Shown here: in pieces, positions 8,720 through 16,169 of the stretch
Numbering within the stretch: position 1 is the first letter of the stretch
How the letters are laid out: each line of letters begins with the position of its first letter
NCBI GenBank assembly: GCA_002423155.1
Contig: DIUV01000029.1
Coordinates: forward strand, 400-52,736
Reading direction: 5' to 3'
Length of the DNA stretch: 52,337 nucleotides
Source of the DNA: Alphaproteobacteria bacterium UBA6149
GTDB taxonomy: Bacteria; Pseudomonadota; Alphaproteobacteria; Rickettsiales; UBA998
Notes under the pieces: model-generated
The model's database searches: none
The model's input: only the letters and a program-made list of their open reading frames with translations
What the model was told of the DNA's origin: nothing
Program-made: the position numbers and the translations under genes

Positions 8720-9931
8720 ATGTTAGCTAGATTCAATAACAAAAATACCCATAAAAAAACAATTAACCATAATATGGGCAAACAAATAAGTTATGTTAGC
8801 CCAAACGCCAATGGCATAGGGAGAAATGAAATGATTAATAGCCTCAATTCAGCTTGTTTGCAAAAAGAATCTTCACCAGCAGCACGATCAGAAATTGCTG
8901 TAAAAATTGCTCAAGGATTTAACAATTCTTTGCTTTCACCGAGTGAGCGAAATTTAGCCGAAGAAGTGTTGCGCTTATTGATGCGTGATAGTGCGGTTCG
9001 GGTGCGTAAAGAATTGGCGTTAAATATTTGCCATAACAACGATATTCCCCATGACGTAATTTGCACGCTTGCCAATGATGTGGCGGAAGTTTCGATTCCT
9101 ATATTAGAAAATTCATTGGTATTAAATGACGAAGATTTGCTTGAAATCGTTCGGTCTTATAAAGAAATTCGGGGATTAGTTGCGATTGCTGCACGTAAGA
9201 ATGTTAGCGAGAAAGTTAGCTCTTTGCTGATAGCCTCTCGTCATGTGAGCGTTTTACGCCGCTTGTTAGATAATAATAATGCCTATATTAACGATGATGA
9301 TTTTGATGAGATATTGCGTAATTTCTCCGATGACCAGTCGATATTAGAAACTTTGGTGCTAAGAGGCGGTTTGCCCGTATGCATAGCGGAAACACTACAT
9401 TCTTTGATTAGTGATAATTTAAAACAAGATCTTACTCGACGCAATTTTATGCCTCAATATTGGGTAGATGCGGTTTCGCAAATAGCTCGGGATGCCGCTA
9501 TATTACGTTTTATTTCTCCGCGCTTGAGTGATGATGAGTTAGGTGCTTTATCCGAACAAATGATGCGGAATAAGAGATTAAATTATTCGCTTATCTTGCG
9601 GTCATTATGTGCAGGTGAAATACGTTTCTTTGAGGTGGCAATTGCAAAATTGGCAAATATATCCTTACCCAAAGTGCGTATATTGCTAGAAGATTCTGGC
9701 AAGTTAGGTTTTGTAGCAATCTGTAATGCCGCAGGGGTTCCGGTTGGTTTCGTGGAGGCAACTAAGATGGTTTACCGCTTGGCACGCAAATTGTCGGAAA
9801 GCGGCGAAGAAAATTTGCCCCTGGCAATGGCGCAATATATCATCAGTACCAAGCAGCAAGATGCCATAGAAAATACCGCTTATTTTTTAGCTATCATGAA
9901 AGGATACGCAAGTGAACCAAGCGCTCGTTGA
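8720..9931 (+). CDS. DUF2336 domain protein, first of a tandem pair
   Basis: A 403-residue soluble protein of the DUF2336 family, an alphaproteobacterial family with HEAT-like helical repeats and no established biochemical function. Visible family features are the helix around LAEEVLRLLMRDSAVRVRKE (about 74-93), the following DIPHDVICTLANDVAEVSIPILENS strand-free helices, RRLLDNNNAYI, and the C-terminal SLILRSLCAGEIRFFEVAIA and GFVAICNAAGVPVGFVEA segments. A GGAGGGG site lies before the ATG. The next gene is a paralog and overlaps by 20 bases. The two genes stand alone, 230 bases from each flanking repeat. A long AT-rich leader (8495-8719) precedes it. Confidence 0.85.
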   Translation: MLARFNNKNTHKKTINHNMGKQISYVSPNANGIGRNEMINSLNSACLQKESSPAARSEIAVKIAQGFNNSLLSPSERNLAEEVLRLLMRDSAVRVRKELALNICHNNDIPHDVICTLANDVAEVSIPILENSLVLNDEDLLEIVRSYKEIRGLVAIAARKNVSEKVSSLLIASRHVSVLRRLLDNNNAYINDDDFDEILRNFSDDQSILETLVLRGGLPVCIAETLHSLISDNLKQDLTRRNFMPQYWVDAVSQIARDAAILRFISPRLSDDELGALSEQMMRNKRLNYSLILRSLCAGEIRFFEVAIAKLANISLPKVRILLEDSGKLGFVAICNAAGVPVGFVEATKMVYRLARKLSESGEENLPLAMAQYIISTKQQDAIENTAYFLAIMKGYASEPSAR

Positions 9932-11075
9932 TACAGTTAGTAATTTGTCCGATTTATCTCATGGTTTAGATGTTCATTTAACCCAGGATGATATTGACCG
10001 CCTGTTGCGCCGTGCCCGTCCAGAAACCAAGCTGGAAGTGTTAGATAAGGTTAAATCTTGCTATTTAGCTGATAATTTAAGTGCGGAAGATATAAAAATT
10101 GCTGAACAAATTATTTTGTTATTATCAAAAGATGCGGCAGTGCGGATTCGTAGTGCTTTGGCGGAAAGTTTGCAAAAAAACAATAAAGTATCAAAAGATA
10201 TAATCTTACAACTAGCTTACGATGTAGAAGAAGTAGCTACGCCGATATTATCATTTTCCGAATTATTAGATGAACATGATCTTTTGGAAGTAGTACAAAA
10301 TTGTGAAGAAATCTGGCGTTATTTAGCAATTGCCGTGAGGCCGGCATTAGACGAAGATGTTTCTAGTGGTTTGGTGGAAACTGGTCATCCGGCAGTGGTT
10401 TATAAATTATTGGAAAATCAAAATGCGGCAATTTCTATGCCCACTTATCTGACTTTAGTCGATAATGCCGAGCATGATGAATTATTAGCCATAAAATTGG
10501 TAGAACGTAATTTATTGCCCGTAACTGTAGCAGAAAAACTAATGAGCTTAGTTTCTGCCGAAATGTGCCAAAAAATGCGCATATCTTATAAAATTGATAC
10601 TAAAATTGTCGAAGAGGAAGAATATTTCATCAATGAACAAAATATTATCAATTTAGTAAATAGTAAAATAGATAAAGATCAACTAACTTACCTGATTAGA
10701 AGGTTACATCAAAACAATCGCTTAAACCTTTCTTTGCTGTTGCGCGGCTTATGTGGCGGCAATATTGAATTCTTTGAAAATGGCATGGCAGAATTAGCTA
10801 ATGTTCCTTTGAATAATGCTCAAAAACTGGTGAGTGATCGCGGTCAATTAGGCTTTGTTGCTTTATATGAACGCGCAGGTCTGCCCATGGGCATGTTTGA
10901 TTCTGTGCGCCTGTTATTCAATGTGGTGTACCGTGCTAAGCTAGATAAAATTTCCACCGCGCAGCCTTATTATAGCGAATATATCATGGATAAAATCTAT
11001 AAAAATTATGATGAAAATATGCATGATAATATGGTTTATATATTGTCATTGTTAGAGCAGCAGGCGTCTGTTTAA
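9912..11075 (+). CDS. DUF2336 domain protein, second of a tandem pair
   Basis: A 387-residue paralog of the preceding protein. It repeats the same landmarks in order: IILLLSKDAAVRIRSALAES (about 75-94), LQLAYDVEEVATPILSFSEL, VYKLLENQNAAI, LNLSLLLRGLCGGNIEFFENG and QLGFVALYERAGLPMGMF. It starts with GTG at 9912 inside the end of gene one, behind AAAGGA, so the two are translated together and could form a heterodimer. Identity between the pair is clear but far from complete, so the duplication is not recent. No signal peptide or membrane span is seen. Function is unknown. Confidence 0.85.
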   Translation: MNQALVDTVSNLSDLSHGLDVHLTQDDIDRLLRRARPETKLEVLDKVKSCYLADNLSAEDIKIAEQIILLLSKDAAVRIRSALAESLQKNNKVSKDIILQLAYDVEEVATPILSFSELLDEHDLLEVVQNCEEIWRYLAIAVRPALDEDVSSGLVETGHPAVVYKLLENQNAAISMPTYLTLVDNAEHDELLAIKLVERNLLPVTVAEKLMSLVSAEMCQKMRISYKIDTKIVEEEEYFINEQNIINLVNSKIDKDQLTYLIRRLHQNNRLNLSLLLRGLCGGNIEFFENGMAELANVPLNNAQKLVSDRGQLGFVALYERAGLPMGMFDSVRLLFNVVYRAKLDKISTAQPYYSEYIMDKIYKNYDENMHDNMVYILSLLEQQASV

Positions 11076-11091
11076 ACTATAATAATTCCAA

Positions 11092-11330
11092 CACCCTACA
11101 TGACAGCACTATTAACAACCACCATCACATTGAATAAAAATGATTTTTTGCAAAAGCCAATCCGTTGTCATACCTATGCAGGGCGGTATCCATGTCAAAC
11201 CATTGGCTCATAAGCTAATTGATAGGCATGGATACCGCCCTGCATAGGTATGACAACGGATGGATCCTCCATATAATTTGCTGTTATATAATGTAAAATC
11301 ATGTTGTTAATAGTACTGTCGTGTAGGGTG
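11092..11330 (-). repeat. MITE-like element, copy 2 (right of DUF2336 pair)
   Basis: A 239-bp element, the inverted counterpart of the one at 8257-8494. Its ends read CACCCTACATGACAG and CTGTCGTGTAGGGTG. Read on the minus strand it follows copy 1 almost base for base, including the ATAACAGCAAATTATATGG stretch. In the hairpin stem copy 1 has CCGCCGCAGGG where copy 2 has CCTATGCAGGG, and the opposite arm carries the matching change in each copy. It lies 16 bases after the second DUF2336 gene and ends 3 bases before the purL stop codon. Confidence 0.85.
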
Positions 11331-11333
11331 AAA

Positions 11334-13538
11334 TTAAGCTGCCATAAAATCAGGTAGCCAATCTTCGTTGGACTTGCGGAGTTCGTTTATTTCCATATCT
11401 AAATAATCTTTTACTTTTAGTCTTTTGCCCTTAGTGGTGCCCAATTCCATTACGAAAACTCCCGCATCTTTAGCTGCCGCAATTATTTCTGTCTGGGTTT
11501 GGTTGGTGCAGCTTACTAAATAACGCGCCTGATCTTCGCCGTAAGCAAAAGCATGGGCGGCAATATTTTCGGGCAAGGAAATTTCTGCCCCTATATTTCC
11601 TGCCATGCACATTTCGGTTAATGCGACTAACATTCCGCCGTCTGAGCAATCGTGACAGGCGGTAACTTTCTGGTTGCGAATTAGTTGACGTACAAAGTCA
11701 CCATTGGTTTTTTCAGCCTTTAAATCAACTGGCGGCGGCGCGCCTTCTTCCCGCCCCAATATTTCACGTAAGTAGATGGAAGAACCCAAATGTCCTACAG
11801 TTTCACCAATTAACAAGATGGTTTCCGCCTCTGCTTTGAAGGCAATGGTTACATGATTATTTACTTGCGGCAAAATCCCGACTCCACCAATTGTCGGAGT
11901 TGGTAAAATACCCGTACCATTAGTTTCATTATATAATGAAACATTCCCGGAAATAATCGGATAAGCAAGTGCTACGCAAGCCGCGCTCATGCCTTGCAAA
12001 CAACCGACAATTTGCCCCATGATTTCAGGTTTTTCGGGATTGCCGAAATTCAAACAATTGGTAATAGCCAAAGGATCTCCTCCCACCGCGGTTATATTCC
12101 GCCAAGTTTCTACTACTGCTTGTTTTCCGCCTTCAAACGGGTCTGCCTTACAATAACGTGGAGAACAATCCGAGCTAATTGCTAAGGCTTTTTCTGTGCC
12201 ATGTACGCGCACAATCGCCGAATCTCCACCAGGAATTTGAATGGTGTCGTTCATTACTTGTTGGTCATATTGCTCCCATATCCAGCGTTTGCTGGCAATG
12301 TCTGGGCTGGCAATTATTTTCTTTAAATCAAGTGCCCAATCTTTAGGGGCGGCAACTGCTTCGATAGGTAATGAAGCTGGAGCGGCGGTAAGCGTATATG
12401 GGCGATCATAAATCGGCGCTTCAGAAGAAATGGGCGCAACTGGCAGGTCGGCAACAATTTCTCCGTGCATTTTTAGCACCATATTACCCGTATCAGTTAA
12501 TTTTCCAATTGTGGCAAAATCTAACTCCCATTTGCGGAAAATCTTTTCCGCCATTTCATAGCGTTCAGGTTTGATAACCATCAACATACGTTCTTGGCTC
12601 TCTGAGAGCATGATTTCGTAAGGGGTCATCCCCGTTTCACGCACGGGTACGTCACTCAGTTCCAGCTCAATGCCCAATCCGCCTTTATCAGCCATTTCCA
12701 AGGTGGAACAAGTAAGTCCTGCGGCGCCCATATCTTGAATGGCAATAATTGCATCGGTTTGCATTAATTCTAAGCAAGCTTCGATTAATAGTTTTTCGGT
12801 AAACGGATCGCCTACCTGCACCGTAGGGCGTTTTTCTTCAGAACCCTCGCTGAATTCAGCCGATGCCATGGTTGCACCGTGAATTCCATCTCGTCCCGTT
12901 TTAGAGCCTACATAAATTACCGGATTACCTACTCCCGCAGCGGCAGAATAAAATATTTTATCTTGGTCTGCTAAGCCAACGCTCATGGCATTTACCAATA
13001 TATTGCCATTATAAGAAGGATGGAAATTACATTCCCCCCCCACTGTCGGAACTCCCACACAATTGCCGTAAAAACCAATCCCATGCACAACTCCTGCCAA
13101 TAAATGGCGAGTTTTTTCATTTAAAGGGCTGCCAAAACGCAAAGCATTTAAATTGGCAATTGGACGAGCTCCCATAGTAAAAATATCGCGCAATATTCCA
13201 CCCACACCAGTTGCCGCACCTTGAAAAGGTTCAATAAAAGATGGGTGGTTATGGCTTTCCATTTTGAAAATAGCGGCTTGTCCGTCGCCAATGTCAATCA
13301 CCCCAGCGTTTTCGCCTGGTCCACAAATAACATGGGCGGCTTTGGTGGGTAAGTCTTTGAGCCATTTGCGTGTGGTTTTATAAGAACAATGCTCACTCCA
13401 CATTACGGAAAAAACTCCCAGCTCCACCATGTTAGGAGTGCGCCCGAGAATAGTGAGGATTTTAGCGTATTCGCTAGTGCTTAGTCCATGTTCTGCGACA
13501 ATTTCAGGAGTTATTTCAGGAGTTATTTTGGTGGGCAT
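11334..13538 (-). CDS. purL: Phosphoribosylformylglycinamidine synthase subunit PurL
   Basis: PurL converts FGAR to FGAM in purine synthesis with ATP and ammonia from PurQ. The protein (about 734 residues from this start) is the small, three-component type and not the 1300-residue single-chain form. It contains MWSEHCSYKTTR (about 43-54), the ATP/Mg site KMESHNHPSFIEPFQGAATG with its catalytic His, GGECNFHPSYNGN, the DMGAAGL motif and, in the second half, NCLNFGNPEKPEIM and HDCSDGGMLVAL. The ATG at 13538 has AAGGA eight bases before it and is preferred to an in-frame TTG at 13559. purQ and purS are not in the window. The gene stands alone. Confidence 0.97.
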   Translation of the reverse strand: MPTKITPEITPEIVAEHGLSTSEYAKILTILGRTPNMVELGVFSVMWSEHCSYKTTRKWLKDLPTKAAHVICGPGENAGVIDIGDGQAAIFKMESHNHPSFIEPFQGAATGVGGILRDIFTMGARPIANLNALRFGSPLNEKTRHLLAGVVHGIGFYGNCVGVPTVGGECNFHPSYNGNILVNAMSVGLADQDKIFYSAAAGVGNPVIYVGSKTGRDGIHGATMASAEFSEGSEEKRPTVQVGDPFTEKLLIEACLELMQTDAIIAIQDMGAAGLTCSTLEMADKGGLGIELELSDVPVRETGMTPYEIMLSESQERMLMVIKPERYEMAEKIFRKWELDFATIGKLTDTGNMVLKMHGEIVADLPVAPISSEAPIYDRPYTLTAAPASLPIEAVAAPKDWALDLKKIIASPDIASKRWIWEQYDQQVMNDTIQIPGGDSAIVRVHGTEKALAISSDCSPRYCKADPFEGGKQAVVETWRNITAVGGDPLAITNCLNFGNPEKPEIMGQIVGCLQGMSAACVALAYPIISGNVSLYNETNGTGILPTPTIGGVGILPQVNNHVTIAFKAEAETILLIGETVGHLGSSIYLREILGREEGAPPPVDLKAEKTNGDFVRQLIRNQKVTACHDCSDGGMLVALTEMCMAGNIGAEISLPENIAAHAFAYGEDQARYLVSCTNQTQTEIIAAAKDAGVFVMELGTTKGKRLKVKDYLDMEINELRKSNEDWLPDFMAA

Positions 13539-13756
13539 TTTTTTATCCTTAAATCTCAATTTATGCGCTCAAGCATAAAGATTTTAAAAATATAATCAAT
13601 ATTAGAGTTTCTATGAAAAACGTCTTTTTGAGGGGCAGTTTTCCGACGTGTGGAGGGTCTAGTAAGCATTAAATTTATGCTAAATTCTGCTGGCACTCCA
13701 ATCGTTTGGGATGAAAACAAATAAAAATACTGTAATTGATGGTTGCCTGCTCAGTT

Positions 13757-13772
13757 TGGCACGGCAATTGCA
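13757..13772 (+). promoter_or_regulatory. Sigma54 (RpoN) promoter of the hook operon
   Basis: The sequence TGGCACGGCAATTGCA is a full match to the sigma54 -24/-12 consensus TGGCACG-N4-TTGCW with the correct spacing between the GG and GC pairs. It lies about 83 bases before the fliK start, in the 316-bp gap between purL and fliK. Flagellar hook genes are sigma54-dependent in several alphaproteobacteria, so position and sequence agree. An activator of the FlbD/NtrC type would be needed and is not encoded here. A small inverted repeat AGCAT-N7-ATGCT at 13664-13680 upstream could be part of the control region, which is only a guess. Confidence 0.8.
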
Positions 13773-13854
13773 TTATCTTTTCAGGTAATCGTTGGCTTGT
13801 TGTTTTTGGTAATTTTGCTTGCGATATTGGTCTAAATTCTTTTGGTAATTTGAT

Positions 13855-15339
13855 ATGCTTAATATCCTTACGGCGCAAGGCTCGCAGAGTGCCCCTACAA
13901 AGCTATTATCTGCAGATGCAGATAATAATTCTGCGGAAGTTGGTTTGTTTGCCTTGTTTGGCAATGCAAAGCCTGAAATTTTGAGCGTAGATAAAAAATT
14001 AGATGATAATTCTCTGGTTGCCAGCGCATTTTTTCAATTATTGGTGGGTGCTGAAAAAAATAGTGATAACCGTAATTTGTCCGATATTGCCGCTAATCAG
14101 AAGCTGGCGGATAATTTTTCCGCCGCATTTGCTGCAAAATCGTTATTGTCGGGCTCAGATGATGATGCGCAGCTAGATATGTTGCCTAAGCCTAAATTGG
14201 AAGAAAAATGGTTGCGTGGGGATGATGCTTCACTGGTGGTCGCAGCTGTTTTGCCCAACGTGCAAGTTGTTGATAATTCCACCCCCGTTGGTGTTTTTGT
14301 GGGGGCTCCTTTGTCAAAGTCGGAGGGTAATGTTCCTGCTCCTTTGGTTGATGGTGCGGATAAAGATCTCCCTATGCAAAATTTGCCGCTCGCTGTGGAT
14401 GATTCACCCGTATCTCCTGTTGTTGATGAAAGCCGTTTTTCCAATGTATTGGCGGATATTCATCCTGAGCAAAATGCTGGTTCTTTGGTTTTTGCGAAGC
14501 AGGTGCAAGTTGCCGCGGTGGATGTGAAAAATGATGCTGGGAAAATAATGCCTATATTGCCCATAAAATCAGAATTGCCCATAAAATCAGATGAAGCAGA
14601 ATTTAAAAATATTGGTCTTGATGCAAAGGGCGATGAATCTTTGGCGGCTATGTCTTTTGCAAAAGAAAAAAATGCTAATTTACCATCAGCTTTTGAATCT
14701 GCGGATGCAACTAAATTAGAAAATGCAACTAAATCAGAAAATTCTTCTGATGGAGCGGACATTGCCGATGTAAGCACTGATTTTTCTGCTTTAATATCTA
14801 GCGATGGTCGGGACGCTTTGCTTGGTTCACGCGAAAAGAATAATTCTCATTCTGCTAATAATATTCATTCACCTCTTCATGAAAATCCGCAACCGACAAC
14901 TCCGCTTCCTGAGCAGATAAGTGTGCATATACGTCAGGCAATAAAAGACGGAAAAGACAATATTAGTGTGCGCATGGATCCTGCAGAATTGGGCATAGTA
15001 GAGATAAAGTTGGAAGTTCGGCGTGACGGAAAAACTCAAATAATGGTGAGTGCTGATAATCGTGATACTCTAACTGCGTTGCAAAGCGATAGTAAGGGAT
15101 TAGAACGTGTAATTAATAATGCTGGCATAAAGACTGATGGTAGCAGCTTGCAGTTTAATCTACGGGGAGAAAATGGGGATGCGGCAGGTAATTCTCAGCA
15201 GCAGGCTGGTGAGCGTCAAGGAGAGCAAAATCGTCAGCCTTATGTACCAATAATAGATGAAAAAAATAGTAAAATTGACGAGGTGGTGGAACGCAATTAC
15301 GCGTTTGTAGTTAACAATGGTTTAGATATTAGAGTTTAG
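13855..15339 (+). CDS. fliK: Flagellar hook-length control protein FliK
   Basis: FliK is an exported molecular ruler that sets hook length and switches the flagellar export gate. The 494-residue protein has the usual build: a long, low-complexity, acidic N-terminal part (about 1-350) and a conserved C-terminal Flg_hook domain (about 360-460) with VSVRMDPAELGIVEIKLEVR, the strand TQIMVSADNRDT, then LERVINNAGI. The tail is rich in Gln and Glu. Two short in-frame tandem duplications lie in the variable part (LPIKSE/LPIKSD and ATKLEN/ATKSEN). The start has only a weak ribosome site. flgD follows after 12 bases and flgE after that, downstream of the sigma54 promoter. Confidence 0.9.
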   Translation: MLNILTAQGSQSAPTKLLSADADNNSAEVGLFALFGNAKPEILSVDKKLDDNSLVASAFFQLLVGAEKNSDNRNLSDIAANQKLADNFSAAFAAKSLLSGSDDDAQLDMLPKPKLEEKWLRGDDASLVVAAVLPNVQVVDNSTPVGVFVGAPLSKSEGNVPAPLVDGADKDLPMQNLPLAVDDSPVSPVVDESRFSNVLADIHPEQNAGSLVFAKQVQVAAVDVKNDAGKIMPILPIKSELPIKSDEAEFKNIGLDAKGDESLAAMSFAKEKNANLPSAFESADATKLENATKSENSSDGADIADVSTDFSALISSDGRDALLGSREKNNSHSANNIHSPLHENPQPTTPLPEQISVHIRQAIKDGKDNISVRMDPAELGIVEIKLEVRRDGKTQIMVSADNRDTLTALQSDSKGLERVINNAGIKTDGSSLQFNLRGENGDAAGNSQQQAGERQGEQNRQPYVPIIDEKNSKIDEVVERNYAFVVNNGLDIRV

Positions 15340-15351
15340 GAAGAGATTATT

Positions 15352-16089
15352 ATGGTTACGGTAAATCCCAATACAGTTGATACTACGGCTAATGCTGTTG
15401 CAGCTAATGCTGCTAAAGCAAATTTGTCTAATGTAAGTCAGGAAACAAATCCATCCAAAGCCAGTTTGGATGGGAAGACTTTGTCCTCGGATTTTAATAC
15501 ATTTTTGAAATTATTGACTACGCAATTAAAAAACCAGGATCCAACTCAGCCCTTGGATACTAATCAATTTACTCAGCAATTAGTTTCTTTCTCGGAAGTA
15601 GAGCAGGCGGTTACTGCTAATAAGCATTTGGAGGAATTAGTGGCGGCCAGCGGTGGCGGCAATCTTAATGCTGGGGTTGGTTATATTGGTCAGGTTATTG
15701 AGGCAAATGGTAACTCTGGAGTTTTATCTAACGGGGTGGCACCCTTTGTTTACGATCTTCCCTCTGCTGCCAGCAAAGCTAGCGTGGTAGTTACTGATGA
15801 AACGGGGCAAGTAGTGTTTAGCGGTAATGGCAGCGTAAATGCAGGGCGTAATCTGGTAACTTGGGATGGTAAGAACAGCAAAACGGGGGCTACCATGTCT
15901 GATGGGGTTTATCATATTGCGGTTACCGCAACCGATGCTAACGGAAAAGCAATCACCCCAACTACTTATACAAGCGGCGTAGTTTCGGCGATTACTAAGG
16001 AAAATGGGGTGCTTACCTTAAATGTTGGTAGTTTAAAAATACCCGTTACAGATGTTTCGGGGGTGCGCGGAGTGCAAACAGTTAGTTAA
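15352..16089 (+). CDS. flgD: Flagellar hook capping protein FlgD
   Basis: FlgD forms the temporary cap under which hook subunits assemble. The 245-residue protein shows FNTFLKLLTTQLKNQDPTQP (about 50-69) and TNQFTQQLVSFSEVEQAV (about 73-90), the conserved N-terminal signature of FlgD, followed by the Tudor/FlgD_ig part with GNGSVNAGRNLVTWDGKNS and SDGVYHIAVTATD (about 183-195). Length is normal. GGAAGAG precedes the ATG. It lies between fliK and flgE, the classical order of a hook operon. Confidence 0.95.
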   Translation: MVTVNPNTVDTTANAVAANAAKANLSNVSQETNPSKASLDGKTLSSDFNTFLKLLTTQLKNQDPTQPLDTNQFTQQLVSFSEVEQAVTANKHLEELVAASGGGNLNAGVGYIGQVIEANGNSGVLSNGVAPFVYDLPSAASKASVVVTDETGQVVFSGNGSVNAGRNLVTWDGKNSKTGATMSDGVYHIAVTATDANGKAITPTTYTSGVVSAITKENGVLTLNVGSLKIPVTDVSGVRGVQTVS

Positions 16090-16169
16090 TTAATTGGTTG
16101 GTTGTTAGCTTCACAGCTTAAAAATAATTTTTATATAAATATTCAAAGAATACAATTTTAGGAGGCTTT

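Noticed and set aside
13675..13878. Minus-strand frame over the sigma54 promoter
   Set aside because: It covers the promoter and fliK start, has no ribosome site and no family features.
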